From 4484-232 sp964486555 (GTDB taxonomy: Bacteria > Thermotogota > Thermotogae > Thermotogales > Thermotogaceae): 35,082 nt of DNA. Location of the stretch: NCBI GenBank assembly GCA_964486555.1, contig CAZANP010000016.1, positions 1-35,082 of the forward strand. Direction: 5' to 3'. Of the stretch, positions 15,342 through 23,780 are shown in pieces; within the stretch, counting starts at the first letter, position 1, and each line of letters begins with the position of its first letter. Position numbers and translations under genes: made by a program. The notes under the pieces are model-generated. The model was not told the origin of the DNA. It saw only the letters and a list, made by a program, of their open reading frames with translations, and ran no database searches.

Positions 15342-16961
15342 TCATTTTTCAATTGAGATGAAAACTTTGGGCGATACGCCATCCACAAGGATCTTGTAAA
15401 CACTCCTTCCCCCGTTCTTGAACACAAGTTCGTGAATACCTGTTTCTACTATTACCTCTGCTTCATTCTTTCCCAAGTACTTTCCATCTAGGAACATATC
15501 GGCACCATCGAATCTCAATTTCAAAAGGACCTTCTTTGAAAGCATCTCCTTGATAACCTGAACTTTTGAAGATTCTATCATCACGGACATCTCTTTGAAA
15601 CCCTCGAGTTTCAATTTTCTTATACCTGTGTCAACCATATGAAGCAGTATCGGAGTGGTCCCAACGATCTCTCCATCGATGGACACTCGCACACCCGATG
15701 GTATCGTCAATACGTAGATGAAGCCCTTCCCAGCTATTTTAGGGAAGAGTTCTACAAAACTTCCTGGAAGGAGTTTCAAGGTGGTTTCATCCCTCTTTCC
15801 CTCATGGGTCACACTCACTCTGTATTCTCCCGGTTTGAAATGTAGAATTTTTGGGGGAATGTGGATCTTTTCATCTATTGTGAAAGTGGTTTTGAGAGGA
15901 TCTCCTCCAAGGATCAAGGTGGCGGTTTCATTCTTTTTCAACACTATATCCCTATCCAAGAATACAAAATCTGCCCATTTTCCATCTTTCCAAACAATCT
16001 CTATCAGATAGAAACCTTCCCTCAGAAGGACTTTTCCAGGACCTTTTAAAACCTCGTATCCGTTCACAAACAGCTTCGCTTCAAAGGGAAGTTCCATAAC
16101 ATGATATTTCGGAAGCAACTCGTACTTTATCACTTTCCCTGTACCTGGTTTTAAAACCACCTTTGTGCTCGTTCCTTCGAATCCTTCCTTTTCGACCGTC
16201 ACCGTGTAGGTCCCTGGCCGAAGGGTGAGGACCGTCGACGGTGATATTTCTTTCCCGTTCAGCTTTACAGACACGATGGTCGGCTCTCCTGTGACTTTCA
16301 GATAAGAGATCGGTTCAAGCTCGAAAGAGAACTTCTTTATATCCTTCTCCTTGAGGAAAAACTCTTTCTCCACAGTCTTATAACCCGTTTTCTCCAACAC
16401 CAGTTTGTGGTATCCTTCTTTGAGTTCTAGAGTTATGGGTGTCAAGCCTTTTTCTTCTCCATCAACGACGAGAGTTGCCTCGGGACTGGATTCGACTGTG
16501 ACGGTTCCATAAGGATACAGACAAAGCGTTAAAGATTTCACAGAGAACGGTTTCAAACTCACGATTACCTTTCTCTCCCCGAAATTCTCCTTTTTAAGCA
16601 GTACGGTGTGCGTACCAGCTGGAAGGTATACCTCAAGAGGGGTTTCCCCAATGATTTCTCCGTTCACCGTGACCTCGGCACCAGTTGGATCACTGGTTAC
16701 TTTCAAAAGGGATAGAGGGGTTAAAGTGAAGAGCAGATCGGTGGCATTTTTCAAGGTGGTCTCGATCTTTTCGTATCCCGGTTTCACTATTTCTATGATA
16801 TCTCCTGCAGCCGCTTCGACTTCCAATCCACTGCTGTTTTTTGTTATCCCTATTAAGCTACCATTGACGTAAACCATAGCACCAGCCGGTATGGTCCTTA
16901 TCAAAATCGATCCCAGAACACACACACTCAAAAGAATGAATAGCAGAGAAACGTATTTCAT
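15342..16961 (-). CDS. Secreted multi-PEGA-domain protein
   Basis: The 539-residue protein begins with a signal peptide (MKYVSLLFILLSVCVLGSIL). It then consists of about seven PEGA-type beta repeats, recognisable as IPAGAMVYVNGSLIG, DPTGAEVTVNGEIIGETPLE, SSPEATLVVDGEEKGLTPIT, EPTIVSVKLNGKEISPSTV and IPSGVRVSIDGEIVGTTPI, plus more divergent copies. PEGA domains resemble carboxypeptidase regulatory or S-layer beta-sandwiches and often occur in surface proteins. It starts at an ATG overlapping the rsmI stop (ATGA) and ends 21 bp before the Omp-alpha-like gene. A structural or adhesive role in the periplasm or toga is likely but unproven. Confidence 0.85.
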   Translation of the reverse strand: MKYVSLLFILLSVCVLGSILIRTIPAGAMVYVNGSLIGITKNSSGLEVEAAAGDIIEIVKPGYEKIETTLKNATDLLFTLTPLSLLKVTSDPTGAEVTVNGEIIGETPLEVYLPAGTHTVLLKKENFGERKVIVSLKPFSVKSLTLCLYPYGTVTVESSPEATLVVDGEEKGLTPITLELKEGYHKLVLEKTGYKTVEKEFFLKEKDIKKFSFELEPISYLKVTGEPTIVSVKLNGKEISPSTVLTLRPGTYTVTVEKEGFEGTSTKVVLKPGTGKVIKYELLPKYHVMELPFEAKLFVNGYEVLKGPGKVLLREGFYLIEIVWKDGKWADFVFLDRDIVLKKNETATLILGGDPLKTTFTIDEKIHIPPKILHFKPGEYRVSVTHEGKRDETTLKLLPGSFVELFPKIAGKGFIYVLTIPSGVRVSIDGEIVGTTPILLHMVDTGIRKLKLEGFKEMSVMIESSKVQVIKEMLSKKVLLKLRFDGADMFLDGKYLGKNEAEVIVETGIHELVFKNGGRSVYKILVDGVSPKVFISIEK

Positions 16962-17647
16962 AACTTCTCCTCCTCAGATTCGACTTTTCCAGATAGAACG
17001 ATCGTTATTTCCCCTAAAGTCCCTTTCTGGAAATGCCTTATGGCTTCTTCAACCGTCCCTCTGAAGAACTCTTGAAATTTCTTCGTCATTTCCCTTGCTA
17101 TGAATATCTCCCTGTTACCCATTATATCCATTATATCTTTCAATGTGTCCAACAACCTCTCAGGAGATTCAAAAAAGACCAACACCTTCTTTTCATCTTT
17201 CAGAGTTCTCAAAAGTCTCCTCCTTTTCTTTCCTTTCGGCAAGAAACCTTCGAATATGAATTTAGATCCAGAGAAACCGCTAGCAGCCACAGCGGATATG
17301 AGAGCACTGGGACCTGGTACCACATCCACCTTTATTCCCTCCTTCCAACAGGCATCCACCAAATCACAACCAGGATCGGATATGACAGGCATACCAGCAT
17401 CCGAAACGAGAGCCCCCGTTTTTCCCTCTCTTAACTTCTTTATCACCATTGGGATCTTTCTTCTGGCGTTTTTTTCGTTGAACGAAATCATATCTTTCTT
17501 CCTTATACCATACCTGTTGAGCAGTATATAGGTTCTCCTCTTGTCCTCCGAGAGGAGGAAATCAACTTCTCTCAAAACTTTTATCGCTCTTATAGTTATA
17601 TCCTCAAGATTTCCTATCGGTGTTCCAACTATGTAGAGTTTTCCCAA
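16958..17647 (-). CDS. rsmI: 16S rRNA (cytidine-1402 2'-O)-methyltransferase
   Basis: The tetrapyrrole-methylase-fold enzyme methylates the 2'-OH of C1402 in 16S rRNA with SAM. Diagnostic motifs are LYIVGTPIGNLEDITIRA at the N-terminus, SEDKRRTYILL, ALVSDAGMPVISDPG, VVPGPSALISAVAASG and FFESPERL. The frame remains open to GTG 17662. I prefer TTG 17647 because family members start close to LYIVxTPIGNL and GGAAGTGGTG lies just upstream; GTG 17653 and 17662 remain possible. The gene overlaps the end of the ligase gene by over 40 nt and the PEGA gene by 4 nt. Confidence 0.92.
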   Translation of the reverse strand: MGKLYIVGTPIGNLEDITIRAIKVLREVDFLLSEDKRRTYILLNRYGIRKKDMISFNEKNARRKIPMVIKKLREGKTGALVSDAGMPVISDPGCDLVDACWKEGIKVDVVPGPSALISAVAASGFSGSKFIFEGFLPKGKKRRRLLRTLKDEKKVLVFFESPERLLDTLKDIMDIMGNREIFIAREMTKKFQEFFRGTVEEAIRHFQKGTLGEITIVLSGKVESEEEKL

Positions 17648-18392
17648 TTTCACCACTTCCACATACGATGTATTTCTCCGCCCTTTCCCTCGCCCTCTTC
17701 ACAATCCTACCAGGTAAATCCCTTTCCTTTCTCGATCCCAGGATCTTCTCAAAAGATCTCTTTAGGCTGGTGACTATCTCTTCGAAGGGAACTTGTACCA
17801 CGTTCCAAATGCCAATGATACTTCTTTCCACTTCACTCACAGACATGTTGAAAATTTCAGCGAGGAGCTCTCCATCGTAATCCAATATTATGGATCCGTG
17901 CTGCAGAACGAATTCTTTAGTTCTGAACTGAGCACTCCCAACGAGCTTTTTCCCGTTCAGTGTGATCTCGTATATCGATGGTGCCTTGAAACAGAATGGC
18001 GTGTTATCCCTTCTGCCTTTATCCTTCTTCACCTCTATTCCGAGATCTCTCAGAGAATCCATGATGGCATCAGATATCACGTTGTAAATCTCGAGAACTT
18101 TCAGATTGTAAAGATCGTGTCCTTCTGGAATAGCTATGGAATACGTGATCTCTCTGTGATGAAGAACACTCCTCCCTCCTGTCGGTCTTCTAACACAGGG
18201 TATAGAGAAAGCTCTCACAAAATCCCAATTTATACCCCAAAGTCTTTGATGCCTTCCAAAAGATAAAGTGGGCTTTTCCCAAGTATAAAGCCTCAGAATA
18301 GGTTCTTTCAACTCGTATGAAAGATTTCCAAGTTCAACATCCAGCGCCATGTTGAAATCTCCAGGGGTATTCCATGTCTCGAAGACGATCAC
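17604..18392 (-). CDS. Lipoate-protein ligase / octanoyltransferase (LplA/LipM family)
   Basis: The 262-residue protein belongs to the biotin/lipoate ligase fold. Supporting motifs are RPTGGRSVLHHREITYSI (acyl-binding loop, about 69-86), CFKAPSIYEI (Cys134) and GKKLVGSAQFR with the conserved Lys149. LQHGSIILDYD follows. It transfers lipoyl or octanoyl groups to lipoyl domains such as GcvH. The Cys134 region resembles LipM-type octanoyltransferases, which use a thioester intermediate, but I cannot separate LipM from LplA with certainty. It starts at GTG with GAGGTG upstream, 4 bp after the rsmG stop. Its 3' end overlaps rsmI. Confidence 0.85.
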   Translation of the reverse strand: MIVFETWNTPGDFNMALDVELGNLSYELKEPILRLYTWEKPTLSFGRHQRLWGINWDFVRAFSIPCVRRPTGGRSVLHHREITYSIAIPEGHDLYNLKVLEIYNVISDAIMDSLRDLGIEVKKDKGRRDNTPFCFKAPSIYEITLNGKKLVGSAQFRTKEFVLQHGSIILDYDGELLAEIFNMSVSEVERSIIGIWNVVQVPFEEIVTSLKRSFEKILGSRKERDLPGRIVKRARERAEKYIVCGSGEIGKTLHSWNTDRKS

Positions 18393-18396
18393 GTTT

Positions 18397-19074
18397 TCAC
18401 CTCAGAGGTCTCTTTTGGGGTATTCCAGGTTTTCGAGGGTATCTTTGAGGAGTCTCTTTCACTTTTTTGAAGACCAGAAGAACTCTCTTTTCACCTGTTA
18501 GAAGTTCATAAGATACGGTCCTTTCGAGATCGACTCCCAAAACCTCAGCGGCTCTTTCGGATTCGAAGAGCTCTTCTACGTATCTTGGACCTTTGTACAG
18601 TAACAATTTCCCACCAACTTTGATGAAGGGAACGGTGAGTTCCAAGAGAACGTTCAACTTCGCAACAGCCCTTGACGTGGCGTAATCGTACGTTTCCCTC
18701 TCCATCTTTCCCAGAACTTCTGCTCTTTCGCAGATCAATCTGACGTTTTCCAAAGAAAGCCTTTTCACAACTTCTTCCAGAAACTTTATCTTCTTGTGTT
18801 TTGAATCCAGAAGGGTCACTTTTAGATCCTGCGTGAAAGCCAGGATCATACCTGGTATCCCCGCACCAGTTCCCACATCTATCAATGTTCCTGAGAGCTT
18901 CTCGTTTAGGGGATAAAGAACCTCTGCAACGCTCTTGTGTATCAATTCCTTCAAGCTGCTCACACCGGTCAGGTTCATAGGTGCTTTAAGGATCATATTC
19001 AAATACTCTTCGATTCTCCTTTCCACTTCCTTGTCGAGCGATAGACCGTAATCTTTGAGAATTCTGTTAACCAT
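18397..19074 (-). CDS. rsmG: 16S rRNA (guanine-527 N7)-methyltransferase
   Basis: The 225-residue class I methyltransferase matches RsmG/GidB. Features are an N-terminal helical region with LNMILKAPMNLTGVSSLKELIHKSVAEVL, the SAM-binding motif IDVGTGAGIPG (about 65-75), VTLLDSKHKKIKFLEE, the ATSRAVAKL motif and GGKLLLYKG. It methylates G527 of 16S rRNA, a modification linked to streptomycin response. The C-terminal ~20 residues are basic and proline-rich. The start overlaps the end of the metal permease gene by 8 nt. Confidence 0.95.
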   Translation of the reverse strand: MVNRILKDYGLSLDKEVERRIEEYLNMILKAPMNLTGVSSLKELIHKSVAEVLYPLNEKLSGTLIDVGTGAGIPGMILAFTQDLKVTLLDSKHKKIKFLEEVVKRLSLENVRLICERAEVLGKMERETYDYATSRAVAKLNVLLELTVPFIKVGGKLLLYKGPRYVEELFESERAAEVLGVDLERTVSYELLTGEKRVLLVFKKVKETPQRYPRKPGIPQKRPLR

Positions 19075-19858
19075 TTCTTATCCCCCTCACGATGAGTGTT
19101 GTGAAAAACACCCCCCCTAGTATCGCCACTATGGAAGCCCCAGATGGTATATCGAAGTAGTATGAAAGTGTAAGACCGAGGAAAACGGAACCAATGGAAA
19201 ACAGAGGAGATATCGTGAACATCTTCTTGTAATTTCTGAAGAGAACCATTGTTGTGGCAACCGGTATCACAAGCATTGCAGAGACAAGGATTATACCAAG
19301 GACCTTTATCGAAACCACAACGACCGTTGCGAGGATCAAAAGGTATAGAAAGTATATGGGGACTATTGGTATTCCCATCACCTTTGAGAACTCCTCATCG
19401 AGTGTCATGTAAACGAGCCTCTCTCCGAAAAGGACGGTAAACAGCAGAACCATGATGGATACTCCTGAGAGGATTTTCAGGTCGTTTTCCGTCACGGCGA
19501 GTATATCTCCAAACAAGTATGCGAGGATGTCTCCCGTGTACTTACCTCTGAGAGAGATGAAGATTATTCCAATAGCCATGGACAGGGAAAAGAGTATTCC
19601 CATCCCAACATCCTCGTGCACACCTCTTCTTGCAAGATACCCTAGTACGATGGCAGTGCCCATGGCAAGAATCAGGGAAATCAAAAAGGGATCGAAGCCG
19701 AAGAAAAGCGCAAGACCGATCCCCGCAAAAGAGACATGCGCTATTCCACTTCCAAAAAATGCCATTCTTCTCAGGACAACGGGAACGCCTATCAAAGATG
19801 TAACGAATCCCGTCAAGATACCAGCAAGAACTGCCCTCATCAAGAAAGAAGGAATCAC
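19067..19858 (-). CDS. Metal (Zn/Mn-type) ABC transporter permease
   Basis: The 263-residue protein has about eight hydrophobic membrane segments and the ABC-3 family hallmarks. These are SLIGVPVVLRRMAFFGSGIAHVSFAGIGLA near the N-terminus and VVVSIKVLGIILVSAMLVIPVAT toward the C-terminus. The family imports Zn2+, Mn2+ or Fe2+. It starts at GTG, overlapping the ATPase stop (GTGA). The matching solute-binding lipoprotein (ZnuA/MntA type) is not in the window, so the metal cannot be named. Confidence 0.93.
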   Translation of the reverse strand: MIPSFLMRAVLAGILTGFVTSLIGVPVVLRRMAFFGSGIAHVSFAGIGLALFFGFDPFLISLILAMGTAIVLGYLARRGVHEDVGMGILFSLSMAIGIIFISLRGKYTGDILAYLFGDILAVTENDLKILSGVSIMVLLFTVLFGERLVYMTLDEEFSKVMGIPIVPIYFLYLLILATVVVVSIKVLGIILVSAMLVIPVATTMVLFRNYKKMFTISPLFSIGSVFLGLTLSYYFDIPSGASIVAILGGVFFTTLIVRGIRNG

Positions 19859-20613
19859 GCCGAACCCTCCTTGTGTTTGTGAAGAACGGGTCTTACAGCG
19901 AATCCGTACAGTTTCTCGAAGAATTCTCTTGGCAATTCTTCAACGTTTTCTGCATGTCTCACCAATCTTCTGTTTATACACAAGATGGAATCCGAGTATT
20001 CACTGACGAATCCTACATCGTGGGTGACCATCAAAACCGTTATCATGAGATCTTCCTTGAGTTTTCTGACGAGATCGTAGAAATTCCTCTGACTTTCAAC
20101 ATCCAATCCCACGGTGGGCTCATCCATTATCAGAAGCTCTGGCTGAGAGACGATCGCCCTTGCGATCATCACCCTCTGCCTTTCTCCTCCAGATAGCTCC
20201 TTTATCAACATCTTCTTTTTATCTAGCATACCAACAACTTCCAAAGCCCTATTTACTTGATCCTTGAACTTACCTTTTGGTTCAAGATATCCTCTTCTTA
20301 TCCCCATGAAAACGACGTCTTCAACGATCATGGGCACGTTGTGACGCTCCTGAACTCCTTGAGGAACGTACCCAACAGTTCTCTTCTTGAGATACTCCTT
20401 CGAGGGAAGCCCAAATATGTAAATCTCACCTTTTACCGGTCTTATCAAACCAAGAATTGCTTTTATCAATGTGGTTTTCCCACCACCGTTCGGACCAACG
20501 ATGGTGGTAAAAGTTCCTTTCCTCACTGAAAAATTCACGTTTTCCAGAACCGTCACGTCTCCATATTTCACAAAGAGATTTTTCACTTCGAGACAGATTT
20601 CACAGACTTCCAA
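19855..20613 (-). CDS. Metal (Zn/Mn-type) ABC transporter ATP-binding protein
   Basis: The ATPase has Walker A GPNGGGKTTL, Q-loop YVPQ, signature LSGGERQRVMIARAI, Walker B LLIMDEPTVGLD and the H-loop MVTHD. Adjacency to an ABC-3 permease gives the transition-metal class. The frame stays open to 20655. GAGGGGGT at 20621-20628 lies seven bases before TTG 20613, which I take as the start (MEVCEICLEVKNLFVKYG). The first gene of the long leftward chain, it is divergent from the ClpP/SppA-class gene. Confidence 0.92.
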   Translation of the reverse strand: MEVCEICLEVKNLFVKYGDVTVLENVNFSVRKGTFTTIVGPNGGGKTTLIKAILGLIRPVKGEIYIFGLPSKEYLKKRTVGYVPQGVQERHNVPMIVEDVVFMGIRRGYLEPKGKFKDQVNRALEVVGMLDKKKMLIKELSGGERQRVMIARAIVSQPELLIMDEPTVGLDVESQRNFYDLVRKLKEDLMITVLMVTHDVGFVSEYSDSILCINRRLVRHAENVEELPREFFEKLYGFAVRPVLHKHKEGSA

Positions 20614-20705
20614 TTTCAATACCCCCTCAAATACGATTTTAACATCAACTTGCACTCCTTCTGTGTTATACTTCCCTAAGAATCATCCATGGGAGGTGTT
20701 CCGTT

Positions 20706-21545
20706 ATGGGTTTCATATTCGAACTTTTCTGGATGATCTTGATACTTTCCCTCTTCATACCTTTTTTGAGGGCGTACTCTTTGAAAACATCCCGTGAAGC
20801 TCTCATAAGAGAGATAGAGAAGAAAAGAGGTAGCAGGGTCATAACACTGATACACCGCATGGAATCTTTCAGCTTTTTCGGAATCTCAATGAGAAAATTC
20901 ATAGATATAGAAGACTCTGAGGAGGTGTTGAGAGCCATAAAGATGACGCCGGAAGACATGCCAATAGATCTGATCATACACACACCAGGTGGCCTCATGC
21001 TCGCAGCTGAACAGATAGCGAAAGCTTTGAAGAAACACAAAGGAAAAGTGACCGTGTTCATCCCACACTATGCGATGTCTGGGGGAACCCTCATAGCCCT
21101 CCCAGCCGATGAGATCGTCATGGATGAGAACGCCGTTTTAGGACCCTTGGATCCCCAGATTGGGGGGTATCCTGCCGCATCCATACTGAAAGTTCTGGAG
21201 ATGAAGGATCTGAACGAGATAGACGATGAAACCCTTATCTTAGCAGATGTTTCAAGGAAAGCCATCGATCAGGTGAAGAGGTTCGTGAAGGATCTTCTGA
21301 AGGATAAGATGGGGGAAGAGAAGGCAGAAGAGGTGGCTGACAAACTCTGCTCTGGTTACTGGACTCATGATTATCCACTCACATACGAACATCTAAAGGA
21401 ACTTGGAATAGAAGTATCCACGGATATGCCACAAGAGATATACGACCTCATGGATCTCTACAAACAAACAGAACAGCGAAGGCCATCGGTTCAATACATC
21501 CCCGTTCCTTACAGAAGAAAATCCGAGGAGAAAAGCACATCATGA
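20706..21545 (+). CDS. Membrane-anchored ClpP/SppA-class serine protease (SDH family)
   Basis: The 279-residue protein has one N-terminal membrane helix (IFELFWMILILSLFIPFL) followed by a crotonase/ClpP-fold protease domain of the serine-dehydrogenase-proteinase family. Visible motifs are LIIHTPGGLMLAAEQIA (about 89-105) and HYAMSGGTLIALPADEI with the nucleophile Ser125, then LGPLDPQIGGYPA. The catalytic Lys or Asp/His partner is not obvious by eye. It probably acts at the membrane in protein quality control. ATG is preceded by GGAGGTG. Its stop overlaps the rnhB start (ATGA). Confidence 0.88.
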   Translation: MGFIFELFWMILILSLFIPFLRAYSLKTSREALIREIEKKRGSRVITLIHRMESFSFFGISMRKFIDIEDSEEVLRAIKMTPEDMPIDLIIHTPGGLMLAAEQIAKALKKHKGKVTVFIPHYAMSGGTLIALPADEIVMDENAVLGPLDPQIGGYPAASILKVLEMKDLNEIDDETLILADVSRKAIDQVKRFVKDLLKDKMGEEKAEEVADKLCSGYWTHDYPLTYEHLKELGIEVSTDMPQEIYDLMDLYKQTEQRRPSVQYIPVPYRRKSEEKSTS

Positions 21546-22201
21546 ATATAGATGATTTCTACAGAAAGCAATTCGGAAAGATAGCTGGTATCGATGAGGC
21601 TGGAAGAGGGCCCTTAGCTGGACCAGTTGTTGCATCTGCAGTTATAATAAAAGAACACATAGAGGGAATCAAAGATTCCAAGGTTCTCTCTCCAGAGAGA
21701 AGAGAGGAGCTGTTCCAAGAGATTTTGAACAAAGCCGTCGTCGGTATTGGACTTGCAACTCCCGAGGAGATAGATCTCTACAACATATTCCATGCAACAA
21801 GGATCGCCATGAACAGAGCTTTGGAGAATCTGGCAGAAAGACCTGATTATGTCATAGTTGACGGAAAATGGCTTAGATTATCACATCCTGGAACCTGTGT
21901 TGTCATGGGGGATAAGAAAAGTGAATCCATAGGAGCCGCATCGATAGTTGCGAAGGTTGTGAGAGACAGGATAATGAGAGCTTACTCCAGAGTTTTTCCC
22001 GAGTACGGATTCGATAAGAACAAAGGATATCCCACGAAAGATCATATAGAAAAATTGAAAGAGCATGGCGTGACGTGGTTTCATAGACTAACGTTTTCAC
22101 CTGTGAGGAAATATCTAACCTTGAAGGAACTTGAGAAGATGCTGAAAGAAGGCAGGATATCTGAGAGAAGGTATGAAAAGATAAAAGGAGTGATCGGATG
22201 A
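21542..22201 (+). CDS. rnhB: Ribonuclease HII
   Basis: RNase HII nicks DNA 5' of single embedded ribonucleotides and degrades RNA in RNA:DNA hybrids. The 219 residues contain the signature GIDEAGRGPLAGPVVASAV (Asp18, Glu19), KDSKVLSPERRE, YVIVDG (third acidic residue) and ESIGAASIVAKVVRDR (fourth). A C-terminal helical tail follows. The length and motif order match the family. The ends overlap both neighbours by 4 nt, so it is translationally coupled in this operon. Confidence 0.96.
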   Translation: MNIDDFYRKQFGKIAGIDEAGRGPLAGPVVASAVIIKEHIEGIKDSKVLSPERREELFQEILNKAVVGIGLATPEEIDLYNIFHATRIAMNRALENLAERPDYVIVDGKWLRLSHPGTCVVMGDKKSESIGAASIVAKVVRDRIMRAYSRVFPEYGFDKNKGYPTKDHIEKLKEHGVTWFHRLTFSPVRKYLTLKELEKMLKEGRISERRYEKIKGVIG

Positions 22202-23121
22202 TATACGTTCTTCCGTCAATATTCCTAGGATGGGCGCTTGGAGCAAATGATGCCGCCAACGTCTTCGGTCCATCTGTTGCAAGTGGGCTCGTTCCGTACA
22301 GAAAAGCGACCATAGTTTCGGCGATTTTCGTCGTCATAGGAGCTGTTGTTGGAGGGGCTGCAGGTCTTGAAACAATAGGATCCCTCTCCACGGGAGACGT
22401 TGTGGAAGGGGCTCTTTCGGTTCTCTCTGCCGCCATATCTGTTGCTATAATGACTTACTTTGGTTTACCTGTTTCAACATCACAGGCTGTCGTTGGAGGA
22501 ATCGTGGGAATAGGGTTGATTTTGGGAGGAATAAATTGGAGAATACTCCTCAAAGTGGTCATAGCATGGCTTGCCACCCCCTTCGGTGCCATGCTTTTGG
22601 GATACGTTCTTTACAAAATAGCAACCCCCATATTCAGGAGGATAAAGTCTGTTCAGGTTCAAGACCTATTTCTGAAGATAGTTGCATGGATCGTTGGAGC
22701 TTACGGCTCTTTCTCATTGGGTGCAAACAACGTTGCCAACGTGACAGGAGCTCTCGTTGGAAAGTACCTATCGGTTCAGATGGCCGCTCTGATAGGAGGA
22801 CTCAGCATCGCTTTCGGAATCCTGACCTACAGCAGGAAAGTTATGATGACGGTTGGAAAGAGAATCGTCGAACTCGATCATTTCTCATCACTGATATCTA
22901 TTTTTGCGGAATCCTTAACAGTTTGGGTGTATGCTTTAATCGGTGTTCCAGTTTCCACATCTCAGGCGATCGTTGGAGGTGTCCTTGGAGCTGGATACGC
23001 CAAAGGAACCAGACTTGGGAGCAAGAAGATACTCCTCAGAATAATATTTGGTTGGGTTGGAACACCAACGGTTGCTGGGATCATTTCCATGGGGATATAT
23101 TGGATATACACGAGGTTTTAA
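22198..23121 (+). CDS. PiT-family inorganic phosphate transporter
   Basis: This 307-residue membrane protein shows the internally duplicated PiT signature: GANDAANVFGPSVASG in the first half and GANNVANVTGALVG in the second. Each half also has PVSTSQAVVGG or PVSTSQAIVGG. About nine to ten hydrophobic segments are visible. PiT carriers import phosphate with H+ or Na+. The gene overlaps rnhB by 4 nt and is followed after 13 bp by a DUF47/PhoU-like gene, the usual PiT partner. Confidence 0.95.
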   Translation: MIYVLPSIFLGWALGANDAANVFGPSVASGLVPYRKATIVSAIFVVIGAVVGGAAGLETIGSLSTGDVVEGALSVLSAAISVAIMTYFGLPVSTSQAVVGGIVGIGLILGGINWRILLKVVIAWLATPFGAMLLGYVLYKIATPIFRRIKSVQVQDLFLKIVAWIVGAYGSFSLGANNVANVTGALVGKYLSVQMAALIGGLSIAFGILTYSRKVMMTVGKRIVELDHFSSLISIFAESLTVWVYALIGVPVSTSQAIVGGVLGAGYAKGTRLGSKKILLRIIFGWVGTPTVAGIISMGIYWIYTRF

Positions 23122-23134
23122 GGAGGTTTGAGAA

Positions 23135-23779
23135 TTGATGTGGATTTTCGGGAAAAAAGAGGAAAGGATCATAGAACTCATCAAAAATCATCTGGATCTG
23201 GTTGAGAGAACCATCGAAAGTCTGAGAGACTACTTGAATATGTACTTTTCAGATGGTGAGAAAGCAACGGTCATATACGGAAGAATTCAAACTCTCGAAA
23301 GCGACGCAGATAGAGTGAGAAGAAAAGTGGAAACCGATATGTATTCTGGTGCTTTCCTTCCAAACTTCAGAGGAGATCTTTTAGGACTCATAGAATCCGT
23401 TGACAAGATAGCAAACAAAGCGGAATTCGTCGCAGATCTCATAGAGCTCCAGCACCCTGTGATACCGGATGAATTAAAGGATGGTATATTAAGACAGATC
23501 GATCTGAGTCTTGAGACTTTCAGGATGTTGAAGCGGTCCATAGAATATCTCTTCGAGGATCTTCAAAAAGCAGGAGAGTACGTCATATTGACTGAGAAAA
23601 GGGAACACGAAGAGGATGAGGTGGAGAGGGGAAACATAAAGAAACTGTTTGAATTGGATATAGAAAGATGTGCGAAGCTGGAGATCAAGGAGATTATAAG
23701 GAGTATAGGTGACATAGCCGATAGAGCCGAAGATTCATCTGATAGGGTCGAGATAATCATTTTGAAGAGGAGGGTGTGA
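23135..23779 (+). CDS. DUF47/PhoU-like PiT accessory protein
   Basis: The 214-residue all-helical protein begins WIFGKKEERIIELIKNHL and includes the PhoU-like pattern of paired helices (VERTIESLRDYL, ESDADRVRRKVETDMYSGAFLP, DIADRAEDSSDRVEIIIL). DUF47 proteins accompany PiT carriers and are thought to regulate them. The start is TTG 23135 eight bases after GGAGG, or ATG 23138 three bases later. The mazG gene starts one base after the stop. Confidence 0.9.
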   Translation: MMWIFGKKEERIIELIKNHLDLVERTIESLRDYLNMYFSDGEKATVIYGRIQTLESDADRVRRKVETDMYSGAFLPNFRGDLLGLIESVDKIANKAEFVADLIELQHPVIPDELKDGILRQIDLSLETFRMLKRSIEYLFEDLQKAGEYVILTEKREHEEDEVERGNIKKLFELDIERCAKLEIKEIIRSIGDIADRAEDSSDRVEIIILKRRV

Positions 23780-23780
23780 T

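Noticed and set aside
20666..21061. Leftward 131-residue open frame opposite the ClpP/SppA-class gene
   Set aside because: It is the shadow of a well-supported gene, with serine/methionine-rich low-complexity translation and no ribosome site.
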